Assembly: GCA_902592345.1 (NCBI GenBank)
Contig: CACJEE010000006.1
Span: 1 to 56,602, forward strand
DNA: 56,602 nucleotides
Reading direction: 5' to 3'
Origin: an uncultured Alphaproteobacteria bacterium
GTDB taxonomy: Bacteria; Pseudomonadota; Alphaproteobacteria; HIMB59; GCA-002718135
Part shown: positions 42,567 through 52,854 of the stretch, one piece after another
Layout of the letters: each line of letters begins with the position of its first letter
Position numbering within the stretch: position 1 is the first letter of the stretch
Program-made: the position numbers and the translations under genes
The notes under the pieces: generated by a model
What the model was told of the DNA's origin: nothing
Seen by the model: the letters and a program-made list of their open reading frames with translations, nothing else
The model's database searches: none

Positions 42567-43261
42567 TGGAAAAAGATAAAGATAAAGAAAGTAATAAAGA
42601 TGAAATCAGCGAAACCAATCAGTCTGAAAATTTAGAAGAAATTAGTGAAGAAAATATAAGTGATTCAAAAATTCAAGATGAAGAAGAAAACGAAGATCTT
42701 ATAGAGGAGGATGTTAAAGAGACAGAAGAAGAAAAGCTAAAAGAAGAGATTAAAACATTAAAAGAAGAAAAAATTAGAGTTTTGGCTGAAATGGAAAATC
42801 TTAGAAAAAGATTTGATAGAGAAAAAGTTGATTCAATTAAATACGGTAGTATTAATTTTGCGCGAGATATTTTATCTCCTGGCGATAACTTGGAGAGAGC
42901 TTTATCTGCAATTAACAAAGAAGAGGAGCACCCCCAATCTATAAAAAATTTAATAGAGGGGCTTTTGATGGTAAAAAAAGAACTATCATCTGCCTTAGAA
43001 AAAAATGGCATTACAAAAATTGATACCTTAAATTCAAAATTTGATCCAAACCTCCACCAAGCTATGATGGAAATCGAAAATAATGATCTTGAAGAAGGCG
43101 TTGTAGTTCAAGAAATACAAACTGGATATATGATGTATGATAGATTGCTCAGACCAGCAATGGTTGGGGTATCAAAAAAAACAAAACAAGAAACCGAAAC
43201 CGAGAAAGATCAAGATTTAAAGTCAGATAAGAAAAATATCGAAAAAGATAGCAAAAACTAA
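42566..43261 (+). CDS. grpE: GrpE, nucleotide-exchange factor for DnaK
   Basis: A 231-residue co-chaperone releasing ADP from DnaK. A very acidic, disordered N-terminal section (to about 60) leads into the long coiled coil (KLKEEIKTLKEEKIRVLAEMENLRKRFDREK) and the beta domain with KIDTLNSKFDPNLHQAMMEIE and VVVQEIQTGYMMYDRLLRPAMVGVS, the family signature. A GTG at 42563 precedes the ATG used here. The acidic N terminus and a Lys-rich C-terminal tail are longer than in E. coli GrpE. Confidence 0.95.
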   Translation: MEKDKDKESNKDEISETNQSENLEEISEENISDSKIQDEEENEDLIEEDVKETEEEKLKEEIKTLKEEKIRVLAEMENLRKRFDREKVDSIKYGSINFARDILSPGDNLERALSAINKEEEHPQSIKNLIEGLLMVKKELSSALEKNGITKIDTLNSKFDPNLHQAMMEIENNDLEEGVVVQEIQTGYMMYDRLLRPAMVGVSKKTKQETETEKDQDLKSDKKNIEKDSKN

Positions 43262-43296
43262 GAAAAAATTAATAATTCAAATAATTTAGCTAACTT

Positions 43297-43324
43297 CTTG
43301 TATTTTTTAACTTTATTACCATAT
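43297..43324 (+). promoter_or_regulatory. Candidate RpoH (sigma-32) promoter of dnaK
   Basis: CTTG (43297-43300) is followed after 16 nt by TACCATAT (43317-43324), resembling the RpoH pattern CTTG...CCATnT and having the same spacing as the element in front of hslV. It lies in the 116-bp gap between grpE and dnaK, 53 bp before the dnaK ATG, so dnaK can be induced separately from hrcA-grpE. Confidence 0.55.
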
Positions 43325-43377
43325 TGTTTATAGCCGCATATAAGGCAAAAAACTAATCAAGATAGGACTATATTATT

Positions 43378-45297
43378 ATGGCAAAGGTTATTGGAATAGA
43401 TCTCGGTACCACAAATTCTTGTGTAGCTGTGATGGATGGAAAAGAAGCAAAGGTTATTGAAAACTTAGAAGGCGCAAGAACCACCCCTTCAATGGTTGCC
43501 TTTACAGAATCTAAAGAAAAACTTGTAGGTCAATCAGCTAAAAGACAAGCTGTTACTAATCCAGAAAATACACTTTTTGCCATAAAAAGATTAATTGGAA
43601 GAAGCTTTGAAGATAAATTGGTTAAAAATGATAGTGGTCTTGTTCCATATAAAATTGTCAAAGGGGACAACGGTGATGCTTGGGTAGAAGCAAGAAGTGA
43701 AAAATATAGCCCAAGTCAAATTAGTGCTTTTGTTTTACAAAAAATGAAAGAAACTGCTGAAAGTTATCTTGGTGAAAATGTCACACAAGCGGTCATCACT
43801 GTTCCTGCATATTTTAATGATGCTCAAAGACAGGCGACAAAAGATGCTGGAAAAATTGCCGGACTAGAAGTTTTAAGAATTATTAATGAGCCTACAGCTG
43901 CAGCTCTCGCATATGGTCTTGATAAGAAAAAAACAGGAACAGTTGCTGTATATGATTTAGGTGGTGGCACATTTGATATTTCAATTTTAGAAATTGGAGA
44001 CGGTGTCTTTGAAGTAAAGTCCACAAATGGTGATACTCACTTAGGTGGCGAAGATTTTGATTTACAAATAATTGATTATCTTGCTGATGAATTTAAAAAA
44101 GATAATGGTGTCGATTTAAGATCAGACAAATTAGCTCTTCAAAGATTAAAAGAAGCTGCTGAAAAAGCAAAAATAGAATTATCAAGCTCAACTGAGACAG
44201 AAGTAAACTTACCTTTCATTACTGCTGATCAAACTGGACCAAAACATTTAACAATAAAATTATCAAGAGCAAAGCTTGAGGTAATTGTTGGTGAGCTGTT
44301 AACTAAAAGTTTAAAGCCTTGTGAGAAAGCCCTTAAAGATGCTGGATTGCAAGCCGCAGATATTGATGATGTTATTTTAGTCGGTGGTATGACCAGAATG
44401 CCCAAAGTAACAGAATTAGTGAAAAACTTTTTTGGCAAAGAACCTAACAAAGGTGTTAACCCTGATGAAGTTGTTGCTTCTGGCGCCGCTATCCAAGGGG
44501 GTGTTTTACAGGGAGATGTTAAGGATGTGTTACTTTTAGATGTAACCCCCCTATCTCTTGGTATTGAAACATTAGGCGGGGTATTTACTCGATTAATTGA
44601 TAAAAATACAACGATTCCAACTAAGAAAAGCCAGGTTTTCTCAACAGCAGAAGACAATCAAAGCGCTGTAACAATAAGGGTATTCCAGGGCGAAAGAGAA
44701 ATGGCAGGGGATAATAAGCTGCTTGGTCAATTTGATTTAGTGGGCATCCCTCCTGCAGCCAGAGGCACGCCACAAATTGAAGTTACTTTTGATATTGATG
44801 CAAATGGTATTGTTAATGTTTCTGCAAAAGATAAATCTACTGGCAAAGAGCAACAAATTCGTATCCAAGCATCTGGAGGTTTGTCTGAAGACGAAATTGA
44901 AAGAATGGTTAAGGAGGCTGAAGAAAATGCTGAAGAAGACAAGAAAAAAAGAGAGTCAGTAGACACTAAAAACCAAGCTGATAGCTTAATTAATGAAACT
45001 GAGAAAAACTTGAAAGAACATGGGGATAAAGTTCCCGAAGAAGATAAAAATAAAATAAATGCAGACATTGAAGAGTTAAAAAAAGTAAAGGACAGCGAAG
45101 ATATGGATGCGATTAAAGCAAAAACAGAAGCCCTTGTTCAATCTTCTATGAAGCTCGGTGAGGCAATTTACAAACAAGATCCAGCAGCAGGAGCACCTCA
45201 ACCTGACCCCTCCGGTGAAGAGCCATCTTCTGATACAAAAGATGAAAAGGTAGTTGATGCAGAATTTGAAGAAGTGGACGAAGATAAAAAAGATTAA
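43378..45297 (+). CDS. dnaK: Chaperone DnaK (Hsp70)
   Basis: A 639-residue Hsp70. The nucleotide-binding domain starts [19 protein letters not shown], with [15 protein letters not shown] and [12 protein letters not shown]; the linker [13 protein letters not shown] leads to the substrate-binding domain and an acidic C terminus ending [15 protein letters not shown], the co-chaperone tail typical of DnaK. Length is standard. It has its own candidate heat-shock promoter and AGGA about 13 nt ahead of ATG. dnaJ follows after 33 bp and grpE precedes, so the full DnaK cycle set is clustered. Confidence 0.98.
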   Translation: MAKVIGIDLGTTNSCVAVMDGKEAKVIENLEGARTTPSMVAFTESKEKLVGQSAKRQAVTNPENTLFAIKRLIGRSFEDKLVKNDSGLVPYKIVKGDNGDAWVEARSEKYSPSQISAFVLQKMKETAESYLGENVTQAVITVPAYFNDAQRQATKDAGKIAGLEVLRIINEPTAAALAYGLDKKKTGTVAVYDLGGGTFDISILEIGDGVFEVKSTNGDTHLGGEDFDLQIIDYLADEFKKDNGVDLRSDKLALQRLKEAAEKAKIELSSSTETEVNLPFITADQTGPKHLTIKLSRAKLEVIVGELLTKSLKPCEKALKDAGLQAADIDDVILVGGMTRMPKVTELVKNFFGKEPNKGVNPDEVVASGAAIQGGVLQGDVKDVLLLDVTPLSLGIETLGGVFTRLIDKNTTIPTKKSQVFSTAEDNQSAVTIRVFQGEREMAGDNKLLGQFDLVGIPPAARGTPQIEVTFDIDANGIVNVSAKDKSTGKEQQIRIQASGGLSEDEIERMVKEAEENAEEDKKKRESVDTKNQADSLINETEKNLKEHGDKVPEEDKNKINADIEELKKVKDSEDMDAIKAKTEALVQSSMKLGEAIYKQDPAAGAPQPDPSGEEPSSDTKDEKVVDAEFEEVDEDKKD

Positions 45298-45330
45298 CTT
45301 TATCTAAAAATACCTTTTAAAGGGGCGTAA

Positions 45331-46461
45331 ATGGCTGACAAAGATTTTTACGAAATACTTGGTGTTCAAAAAAACGCAAGTGACGATGAAATAAAAAAAT
45401 CTTACCGTAAGCTCGCAATGAAATTTCATCCCGATAGAAATAAAGATGACAAAGAATCTGAGCGTAAATTTAAAGAAGCGACTGCTGCTTACGAAGCACT
45501 AAAAGACCCAGAAAGAAGAGCCGCATATGACCAATATGGTCACGATGCTTTTCGTCAAGGAGGCATGGGCGGCGGTCAAGGTTTTGGTGATTTTGGTGGA
45601 GGTTTCTCAGATATATTTGAAGAGTTTTTTGGAGGTGGTTTTGGAGGATCATCAAGACAAAGTGGGCCACAAAGAGGAAGTGATCTTCGTTACAACATGT
45701 CTATTACTCTGCAAGAGGCATTTAATGGGAAAAAATCTCAAATAAGAATTCCAGGCTATGAAGGTTGTGATTTATGCTCTGCAACCGGAAGCGCTGATAA
45801 GTCTGGACCCAGCACTTGCTCTACATGCGATGGTCAAGGCAAGGTAAGATCAACACAAGGTTTCTTTTCAATAGAGCGCCCTTGCCCAACTTGTGGAGGT
45901 GAGGGATCTTCAATTAAAAACCCATGTTTAAAATGTAGTGGAACAGGTCAAGTTAAAAAACAAAAAACAATATCTGTAACAATCCCGCCTGGTGTTGATA
46001 CAGGGACAAGAATTCGTATATCAGGTGAGGGAGAGCTTGGAAAAAGAGGGGCCGGTAATGGTGATTTATATATTTTTGTTGAAGTACAAAAAGATAGATT
46101 ATTTGAACGCGAAGAATCAAATATTTTCTGCCAAATTCCTATTTCTATTACAACAGCAATCCTTGGCGGTGATGTCGATGTACCTACAATTGAGGGGAAA
46201 AAAGCCAGACTCAATATTCCTCCAGGCACTCAATCAGAAACACAATTTCGTTTAAGAGGCAAAGGTATGAGTATTTTGCGGCAAACAAGGCGCGGAGACA
46301 TGTATGTTGAGACAAACGTAGAAATCCCTGTTAATCTAAATAATAAACAAAAAGCAATATTGCAAGAATTTGAAAAAGAAGGTGGCACATCAAAAAAACA
46401 CAGCCCAAAATCACAGAGTTTTTTCTCTAAATTAAAAGAAGTTTGGGAGGATTTAACTTAA
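45331..46461 (+). CDS. dnaJ: Chaperone DnaJ (Hsp40)
   Basis: A 376-residue type I J-protein. The J domain ([20 protein letters not shown], then FHPDRNKDD with the HPD triad near 33-35), the Gly/Phe-rich linker ([20 protein letters not shown]), and the four zinc-binding repeats [24 protein letters not shown] and CLKCSGTG are in order, followed by the C-terminal substrate-binding domains. The first zinc repeat has Ala in place of the usual Gly. GGGGCG lies 5-10 nt before the ATG as ribosome site. Confidence 0.97.
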   Translation: MADKDFYEILGVQKNASDDEIKKSYRKLAMKFHPDRNKDDKESERKFKEATAAYEALKDPERRAAYDQYGHDAFRQGGMGGGQGFGDFGGGFSDIFEEFFGGGFGGSSRQSGPQRGSDLRYNMSITLQEAFNGKKSQIRIPGYEGCDLCSATGSADKSGPSTCSTCDGQGKVRSTQGFFSIERPCPTCGGEGSSIKNPCLKCSGTGQVKKQKTISVTIPPGVDTGTRIRISGEGELGKRGAGNGDLYIFVEVQKDRLFEREESNIFCQIPISITTAILGGDVDVPTIEGKKARLNIPPGTQSETQFRLRGKGMSILRQTRRGDMYVETNVEIPVNLNNKQKAILQEFEKEGGTSKKHSPKSQSFFSKLKEVWEDLT

Positions 46462-46501
46462 TTTCTTTTCATTCAAGTCCACCCAAAGTATAAGCAACTC
46501 T

Positions 46502-47308
46502 ATGGCAAAAATAAAAGTTGGAATAGCAGGTTGCTTAGGGCGTATGGGTCAAGAGCTTACCAAAAGAATATTAGAAGATAAAAATTTTATATTTGTTGGT
46601 GGTTTTGAGCATAAGGCACACAAAAAAATTGGAAAAAAAATTAGTGATGCTACAAACATACAATCGAGAGAAGTTGTAACAAATAATGCCAGCTCTATAT
46701 TTAAAAATGCAGATGTCGTTATCGACTTTACAACTCCTCAATCGACATTATCAAATGTTAAAATTGCCGGCAATACAAAAACAGCTTTAGTTATTGGCAC
46801 AACAGGCATTACTAAAGCGCAAAAAAATAAAATTAAAAGTTTTTCAAAAAAAATCCCCATCCTTATGTCATCCAATATGAGTATCGGAGTAAACCTTTTA
46901 TTTGATTTAGTAAAACAAGCAGCTTCCTCTCTTGGAGGAAATGAATACGATATTGAAATTGCAGAAACACATCATAAACACAAAGTGGATGCCCCTTCAG
47001 GTACAGCACTTTCTTTAGGAGAATATGCTGCAAAGGGTCGTAAAACTTCATTAGACAAATCCAAGGTTCTGGATCGCACTAAAAATCTCAAGAAAAGAAA
47101 AAATGGGGATATTGGTTTTTCTGTTACAAGAGGTGGCGAGATAGCCGGTGAGCATACAGTTAGTTTTATTAGTAAAGATGATAGAGTTGATCTTGTTCAT
47201 AAAGCAAACAACAGATCAATCTTTGTCTCTGGAGCATTAAAAGCAGCGATATTTGTTTCAAAAAGGAAGTCTGGTTATTTTGAAATGAAAGATTTGCTTA
47301 AAATTTAA
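46502..47308 (+). CDS. dapB: 4-hydroxy-tetrahydrodipicolinate reductase
   Basis: A 268-residue NAD(P)H-dependent enzyme of the diaminopimelate/lysine pathway, needed for peptidoglycan. It has the Rossmann VGIAGCLGRMGQELTK (about 5-20), DVVIDFTTPQSTLSNV, VIGTTGI, the catalytic ETHHKHKVDAPSGTAL with the His-His and Lys, and GGEIAGEHTVSFI. It follows dnaJ by 40 bp on the same strand, a common alphaproteobacterial neighbour of dnaKJ. Nothing unusual apart from the sulfotransferase inserted after it. Confidence 0.97.
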   Translation: MAKIKVGIAGCLGRMGQELTKRILEDKNFIFVGGFEHKAHKKIGKKISDATNIQSREVVTNNASSIFKNADVVIDFTTPQSTLSNVKIAGNTKTALVIGTTGITKAQKNKIKSFSKKIPILMSSNMSIGVNLLFDLVKQAASSLGGNEYDIEIAETHHKHKVDAPSGTALSLGEYAAKGRKTSLDKSKVLDRTKNLKKRKNGDIGFSVTRGGEIAGEHTVSFISKDDRVDLVHKANNRSIFVSGALKAAIFVSKRKSGYFEMKDLLKI

Positions 47309-47364
47309 AGTATTATAAAAAAATTACTTAAATTTTTTTAAATAAATTATCTTGATTAAATTTT

Positions 47365-47392
47365 TTGACAGAATAGTTTGTTTTAAATTAGT
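47365..47392 (+). promoter_or_regulatory. Possible promoter of the second sulfotransferase gene
   Basis: A consensus -35 hexamer TTGACA (47365-47370) lies 22 nt upstream of the ATG at 47393 in the 84-bp gap after dapB. The matching -10 is poor (TTAGTA after 17 nt, or TAAATT at shorter spacing), and there is no ribosome site, so a leaderless transcript is possible. Evidence is weak. Confidence 0.3.
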
Positions 47393-48232
47393 ATGAAAAA
47401 AATTATTTGGATCTCTTCTTATCCTAAAAGTGGAAATACTTGGACAAGATATTTTTTATCAAATTATTTTTTTAATAAGCAAAAAATTAATTCAGATTTT
47501 AATATTCTCAATAAAATTGATAAATTTCCACCATATAAATTTCTTCCACAATTAATAAGCGAGGATGAAATCAAAGAAAGTGCTTATAATATTTCAAAAT
47601 ATTGGACTAAAATTCAATTAGAAATAACAAAAGAAAACGAAGATTTTATTTTTTTAAAAAATCATAACGCCTTAGTTTCTGTTGAAGGAAGAAACTTAAC
47701 CGATGAGAGGTTTTCTCTAGCATTTATTTATTTAGTTAGAGATCCAAGAGATATAGCAGTTTCTTATAGTAATTTTGATAAAACACTAAGCGTCGATAAA
47801 GCCATAGAAAGAATTACATCAGAGAATCTTTATTGTCACGTTACAAAAAAACTTCCCTTAGATGTTGAGGTCCTGGGGTCATGGAAATTTAATTACAATT
47901 CGTGGAAGAGCGGAGTTGCAGAAGTGCCAAGAATTATAATTAAATATGAGGATTTAATAAATAATACTTTTGAAACAAAGCTAAAAATAATTAAGTTTTT
48001 ATCAAACATTCTAAATTTTAAAGTTGATACAAATCAAATAAATTATTCAATTGAACAATCAGATTTTAAAAGACTTCAGGGAATTGAAAACAATCAAAAA
48101 TTTCATGAAAGCACAAATACCTTTTTTAATTCTGGCAAGATTGGTCAGTGGAAGAATATATTGTCTCCCAAACAAATAAGTAGAATAGAGTATTTTTGCA
48201 AAGATGAAATGGAAGAACTAGATTATTTGTAA
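47393..48232 (+). CDS. Sulfotransferase family 1 (SULT-like) protein
   Basis: A 279-residue PAPS-dependent sulfotransferase of the Sulfotransfer_1 type. The 5'-phosphosulfate loop is IWISSYPKSGNTWTRYFLSN (about 4-23), the 3'-phosphate block is AFIYLVRDPRDIAVSYSNF (about 110-128), the dimer/KGD-like region near the end is SGKIGQWKNILSPKQ. This is a different family from the type 2 enzyme at 1.9 kb. It is a single gene placed between dapB and nth and uses codons even richer in A/T than those neighbours, which suggests acquisition, though this was judged by eye. The substrate is unknown; a soluble small molecule or a surface lipid/glycan are options. Confidence 0.85.
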   Translation: MKKIIWISSYPKSGNTWTRYFLSNYFFNKQKINSDFNILNKIDKFPPYKFLPQLISEDEIKESAYNISKYWTKIQLEITKENEDFIFLKNHNALVSVEGRNLTDERFSLAFIYLVRDPRDIAVSYSNFDKTLSVDKAIERITSENLYCHVTKKLPLDVEVLGSWKFNYNSWKSGVAEVPRIIIKYEDLINNTFETKLKIIKFLSNILNFKVDTNQINYSIEQSDFKRLQGIENNQKFHESTNTFFNSGKIGQWKNILSPKQISRIEYFCKDEMEELDYL

Positions 48233-48252
48233 AGTCAACTTTATTAAAACAT

Positions 48253-48906
48253 ATGGATAAAAGCTCAATCAATTCTGTTTATAAAACTCTGGCAAAAAAA
48301 ATAGGGGCACCCAAGACTGAGCTTAATTACCTTAACCCCTATACCTTTTTAATCTCTGTTGTTTTGTCAGCACAAGCCACTGATAAATCAGTGAATGCAG
48401 CAACAAAAGACTTATTCAAAGTTGTTAAAACACCAAAAGACATGGTTGTTTTAGGGGAGAGAAAACTGAAGGGTTATATTAAAACAATTGGTCTTTATAA
48501 CTCCAAAGCAAAGAATGTATTAAATCTCTCAAAAATATTAATCAATGATTATAATAGTAAAGTGCCTTCAGAATTTAAGGATTTAATTAGTTTGCCTGGA
48601 GTTGGCAATAAGACTGCAAGTGTGTATCAAAATGAAATACTAGATATTCCAAGAATTGCAGTTGATACACATGTTTACCGAGTTTCAAACAGAGTTGGTT
48701 TAGCAAAGACAAAAACTGCTGACCAAACGCAAGAAGTTTTAGAACTGATAACCCCAAAAAAATGGTTAAAAACTGCCCACCACTTGCTTATTTTGCACGG
48801 AAGATATACATGCAAATCGCAAAAACCGATTTGTGATGAATGTGTGATTACAAAATATTGCCTGTATTTAAAAAATGAAAAAAATAAAAAAAATATTAGC
48901 AGCTAA
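48253..48906 (+). CDS. nth: Endonuclease III
   Basis: A 217-residue bifunctional DNA glycosylase/AP lyase for oxidised pyrimidines. The helix-hairpin-helix is ISLPGVGNKTASVYQNE with the catalytic Lys, the catalytic Asp is in AVDTHVYRVSNRVGLA, and the iron-sulfur ligands follow the C-x6-C-x2-C-x5-C pattern in CKSQKPICDECVITKYC. Full length. The pyruvate carboxylase gene starts inside its 3' end (32-nt overlap), so the two are co-transcribed. Confidence 0.96.
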   Translation: MDKSSINSVYKTLAKKIGAPKTELNYLNPYTFLISVVLSAQATDKSVNAATKDLFKVVKTPKDMVVLGERKLKGYIKTIGLYNSKAKNVLNLSKILINDYNSKVPSEFKDLISLPGVGNKTASVYQNEILDIPRIAVDTHVYRVSNRVGLAKTKTADQTQEVLELITPKKWLKTAHHLLILHGRYTCKSQKPICDECVITKYCLYLKNEKNKKNISS

Positions 48907-51900
48907 TAGAAGTGAAATAGCTATTAGAATTTTCAGAGCTGCTGAAGAGTCAGGAATACGTACTGCTGCAATTTATTCTAAAGAAGATAGGTTTGCTTTA
49001 CATCGTTTTAAAACAGATGAAAGCTATCTTGTTGGTGAAGGAAAAGGACCGATACAAGCTTATTTAGATATTAACTCCATAATTGATATAGCAAAGAAGG
49101 CTGGCGTTGATGCTATTCACCCAGGTTATGGTTTTTTATCTGAAAATCCTGAGTTTGCTGATTTGTGTGAAAAAAATGAAATAATTTTTATTGGCCCTAG
49201 CAAAGAAATATTAAGCAGACTAGGTAATAAGATTGCAGCAAAGGAGGTTGCTGATGAAGCAGGCGTTAGCACAATCCCCTCAGTGAAAGTTAGTGCAGAC
49301 AACAAACAAAATATTCATAATGAAGTAGATAAAATTGGATACCCGGTAATTGTTAAAGCAAGCTGGGGTGGCGGTGGAAGAGGAATGAGAGTTGTTCGTT
49401 CAGCTGATGAATTATCTGAGCAAATTGAGTTTGCTCAGAGTGAGTCAAAAAAAGCATTTGGTAAAGATGAGGTTTTCATTGAAAAATTTTTAGAAGACGC
49501 TGCACATATAGAAGTTCAAATATTAGGAGACAAGCATGGCAATGTTGTTCACTTATATGAAAGAGATTGTTCACTGCAAAGAAGACACCAAAAAATTATT
49601 GAAAGAGCCCCTGCTCATTTTTTAGAGCAAGTCTCCAGAGACAGTATTTGTTCTTCAGCCGTCAAAATTGCAAAGCACGTTAATTATCATGGAGCTGGAA
49701 CTGTAGAATTTTTATTTGATAAAAAAAATAAACAACATTACTTTATTGAGGTTAATCCAAGAATACAGGTTGAACATACTGTAACTGAAGAAGTAACTGG
49801 GATTGATATTGTTAAGGCTCAAATAAAAATTGCCGAAGGCTTGAAGATTGGAGACCATCCATCACTACCAAGCCAAGAAAATATTAGACTAGATGGATAT
49901 GCAATCCAATGTCGGGTTACGACTGAAGATCCGCTGAACAATTTTATGCCAGATTATGGAAAAATAATGACTTATCGATCAGCCTCCGGATTTGGTGTCA
50001 GGTTAGATGGAGCAACAGCGGCAGCAGGCTCTATTATAACCCCTTATTATGATTCATTGTTAGTTAAAGTAACTACTTGGGCCCAAACAACAGAAGATTG
50101 TATTAGAAGAATGGATAGAGCTCTTCGTGAATTTAGAATTAGAGGGGTGAAAACTAACCTTGTTTTTCTTGAGTCCCTTATAAACAATGATGATTTTAAA
50201 TCTGGAAACTATAATACTAATTTTGTTGATACCAACAAAGATCTTTATAAATTTAAACCTAAAAAAGATCGCGCATCTAAAATTATTTCTTATCTTGGAA
50301 ACATCATTGTTAATGGTCATGTTGATATAAAAGGAAGAACGAATGATTTTAGTTTAGCAGATCCAGTTATTCCTAATTTTGATAAAAATAGGAACGCCAA
50401 TAATTATGTTGAAGAATTAAAAAACTTAGGACCTGATAAATTTATTCAGGAAATACGAAATAAAAAATATACTTTAATAACTGATACAACGATGAGAGAT
50501 GCTCATCAGTCACTTCTTGCAACAAGAATGAGGACTGACGACTTAGTAAATATTGCAGAATTTTATAGTAACAATTTATCTGAGTTGTTTTCAATTGAGT
50601 GTTGGGGAGGTGCAACATTTGATACCTCAATGAGATTTTTAAAAGAAGATCCTTGGGATAGATTGGAAAAAATAAATCAGCAGGCACCAAACATTTTGAA
50701 GCAAATGCTTTTAAGGGGCTCAAATGGAGTTGGTTACAAAAACTACCCTGATAACGTTGTAAAGTTTTTTATAAAAGAGGCAGCAAAAGCAGGAGTTGAT
50801 GTCTTTAGGGTTTTTGATTCTTTAAACTTAATTGATAATATGAGAATTTCCATTGAAGAGATTAGAGCACAAAACAAAATATGTGAAGGAACAATTTGCT
50901 ACACCAATGATGTAACCAACCCACAAGAAAAAAAATATACATTAAAATACTATATTAATCTCGCTAAAGAATTAGAAAAAGCTGGCTCACACATTATTGC
51001 AATAAAAGATATGGCTGGCCTTTGTAAACCAGAAGCTATAAAATTTTTAATTAAAGAGTTAAGAAATGAAATTTCTTTGCCAATTCATTTTCATACTCAT
51101 GATACCTCAGGTACATCTTCTGCAACCGTATTGGCTGCAATTGAGGCGCAGATAGATATTGTTGATCTTGCAATGGATTCAATGAGCGGACTAACATCTC
51201 AACCAGCGCTCGGTTCTCTTGTATCAATTATGAAACAAAATCATAATGATCCAAAATTAGATGAGGGCCACATAAGAGAAGTCTCTTTATATTGGGAGCA
51301 GGTTAGAAAAAATTATAAAGCCTTTGAAACTGATTTTAAGGGAGGTAGTTCTGATGTTTATGTACACCAAATGCCAGGTGGACAATTTACAAACCTAAAA
51401 GAACAGGCTCGATCACTAGGTATTACAACTGATAAATGGGGGCTTGTGGCGAATATGTATGCAGAAGTAAATAAAATGTTTGGCGATATTATCAAGGTTA
51501 CTCCATCCTCAAAAGTTGTGGGTGATATGGCTTTATATATGATAACTAATGATCTAACACCTGAAGATATTTTAGACCCTAATAAAGAGATATCCTTTCC
51601 TTTATCAGTAGTTGAATTTTTTAAAGGTGAAATTGGTATACCTCTTGGGGGCTTTCCTCAAGAATTACAAAAAAAAATACTAGGTAATGAAAAGCCACTT
51701 ACTAAAAGAGCTGGCTCTATTTTACCTAGCATTAATTTAGATGAAGAAAAGGCGAAGTTGGAAAAAAAATATGAAGAAAAAATTTCTGATCAACATCTAG
51801 CTTCTTACTTAATGTATCCAAAAGTTTTTGAAGATTTTATGAATCATCGTCAAAATTTTAGTGATACATCTATTCTCCCAACAGAATTATTTTTTTACGG

Positions 51901-52315
51901 CCCCATTCCAGATAAAGAATATTCTTTACAAATTGATAAAGGAAAAAACCTTATCGTTCGTTATTTAGCAAAAGGTGATCCTAGTGCAAATGGTTCAAAT
52001 TCTGTATTTTTTGAACTAAATGGGCAGCCAAGGACTATTGACATTATAAATAATGAATTTTCCAAAAATGTTTTTATTAATTCTAAAGCGGAAGAAGGAA
52101 ATAAAAATCATGTAGGCTCACCACTTCCCGGGCAGGTTTCCAAAATATTTGTCAGTGAAGGTGAAAAAATACTTAAAGGTGACAGGGTTTTGGTTATTGA
52201 GGCAATGAAAATGGAAACAACTATTTCAGCAGAAAAAAGTGGAACTATTAAAAAAATCCATCTCAAATCAGGAGATAATGTTGAGACTAAGGATTTATTA
52301 ATTGAAATTGATTAA
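48875..52315 (+). CDS. pyc: Pyruvate carboxylase
   Basis: A 1146-residue single-chain biotin enzyme converting pyruvate and bicarbonate to oxaloacetate, an anaplerotic entry to the TCA cycle. The biotin carboxylase part holds ILAANRSEIAIRIFRAAEES, KASWGGGGRGMR and FIEVNPRIQVEHTVTEEVTG; the carboxyltransferase part begins near 530 with DTTMRDAHQSLLATRMRT and includes FRVFDSLN and HTHDTSGTS; the biotinyl domain at the C terminus has VIEAMKMETTISAE with the biotin Lys. All domains are in the normal order, so this is the alpha-4 type. ATG 48875 overlaps nth by 32 nt. Confidence 0.97.
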   Translation: MKKIKKILAANRSEIAIRIFRAAEESGIRTAAIYSKEDRFALHRFKTDESYLVGEGKGPIQAYLDINSIIDIAKKAGVDAIHPGYGFLSENPEFADLCEKNEIIFIGPSKEILSRLGNKIAAKEVADEAGVSTIPSVKVSADNKQNIHNEVDKIGYPVIVKASWGGGGRGMRVVRSADELSEQIEFAQSESKKAFGKDEVFIEKFLEDAAHIEVQILGDKHGNVVHLYERDCSLQRRHQKIIERAPAHFLEQVSRDSICSSAVKIAKHVNYHGAGTVEFLFDKKNKQHYFIEVNPRIQVEHTVTEEVTGIDIVKAQIKIAEGLKIGDHPSLPSQENIRLDGYAIQCRVTTEDPLNNFMPDYGKIMTYRSASGFGVRLDGATAAAGSIITPYYDSLLVKVTTWAQTTEDCIRRMDRALREFRIRGVKTNLVFLESLINNDDFKSGNYNTNFVDTNKDLYKFKPKKDRASKIISYLGNIIVNGHVDIKGRTNDFSLADPVIPNFDKNRNANNYVEELKNLGPDKFIQEIRNKKYTLITDTTMRDAHQSLLATRMRTDDLVNIAEFYSNNLSELFSIECWGGATFDTSMRFLKEDPWDRLEKINQQAPNILKQMLLRGSNGVGYKNYPDNVVKFFIKEAAKAGVDVFRVFDSLNLIDNMRISIEEIRAQNKICEGTICYTNDVTNPQEKKYTLKYYINLAKELEKAGSHIIAIKDMAGLCKPEAIKFLIKELRNEISLPIHFHTHDTSGTSSATVLAAIEAQIDIVDLAMDSMSGLTSQPALGSLVSIMKQNHNDPKLDEGHIREVSLYWEQVRKNYKAFETDFKGGSSDVYVHQMPGGQFTNLKEQARSLGITTDKWGLVANMYAEVNKMFGDIIKVTPSSKVVGDMALYMITNDLTPEDILDPNKEISFPLSVVEFFKGEIGIPLGGFPQELQKKILGNEKPLTKRAGSILPSINLDEEKAKLEKKYEEKISDQHLASYLMYPKVFEDFMNHRQNFSDTSILPTELFFYGPIPDKEYSLQIDKGKNLIVRYLAKGDPSANGSNSVFFELNGQPRTIDIINNEFSKNVFINSKAEEGNKNHVGSPLPGQVSKIFVSEGEKILKGDRVLVIEAMKMETTISAEKSGTIKKIHLKSGDNVETKDLLIEID

Positions 52316-52317
52316 CG

Positions 52318-52824
52318 TTAATTTATCAACTTAAATTCTCGATAACATTGCTCTAAAGCTTGTTTTGAATTTAATAAGTCAGTCTTACTCCCTCTTAATT
52401 CAAAGTATTCAACTCTTTTGTTAGTTGATGACTTATTAAAAAATAAAAATAGCCTGCAGTTCTCACTATCATATCGCAGAGTGTATACAAATCCATCAAC
52501 CCGTGAAAGTTGGGGTTGTCCCAGTAGACTTAAAATTTTGTCTTCTTTTTTTCCAATAAAATTTATCTCTGCTAATTTCTGCTGACTCTCAACTATATTT
52601 TTATTCTCTTCTTTTTTTTCTTGGATGTTTTCTATTTCTTCTTCTATTTTTTTTTCTTCAATTGTCTTGTTTAAAACTATTTGTTCACCAGTTTCTTTTT
52701 GCTGAGCAGACTCTTTGACTTTGTTACCGATGGTGTTAGTTACCTTGATTACTTCTTTGGTAATCTCTATGGTAGAACATCCCCAAATAAATAATAATGG
52801 TAAAAGAAATAAAAATATCCGCAT
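52318..52824 (-). CDS. Small predicted lipoprotein with a SmpA/BamE-like C-terminal region
   Basis: A 168-residue protein from ATG at 52824 (preferred to the track's 52839, because it has AAGAG just upstream and starts MRIFLFLLPLLFIWGC with lipobox Cys 16). A long Glu/Lys/Gln coiled-coil-like section (about 25-85) precedes a compact domain: FIGKKEDKILSLLGQPQLSR, then YTLRYDSENCRLFLFF. That block loosely resembles SmpA/OmlA/BamE-type folds that occur in outer-membrane lipoproteins. Function is unknown. It is convergent with pyc, their stop codons separated by 2 nt, and divergent from upp. Confidence 0.65.
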   Translation of the reverse strand: MRIFLFLLPLLFIWGCSTIEITKEVIKVTNTIGNKVKESAQQKETGEQIVLNKTIEEKKIEEEIENIQEKKEENKNIVESQQKLAEINFIGKKEDKILSLLGQPQLSRVDGFVYTLRYDSENCRLFLFFNKSSTNKRVEYFELRGSKTDLLNSKQALEQCYREFKLIN

Positions 52825-52854
52825 TGCTCTTATGGTCAAATATATATATGTAAT

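Noticed and set aside
45311-45327. Short hairpin CCTTTTAAAGG between dnaK and dnaJ
   Set aside because: The right arm is simply the A/G-rich ribosome site of dnaJ; the stem is too short and A/T-rich to attenuate.
52311-52322. 12-bp palindrome ATTAACGTTAAT at the pyc / lipoprotein 3' junction
   Set aside because: It arises because two convergent genes both end in TAA separated by CG; no stem-loop with T-tract, so not a terminator.
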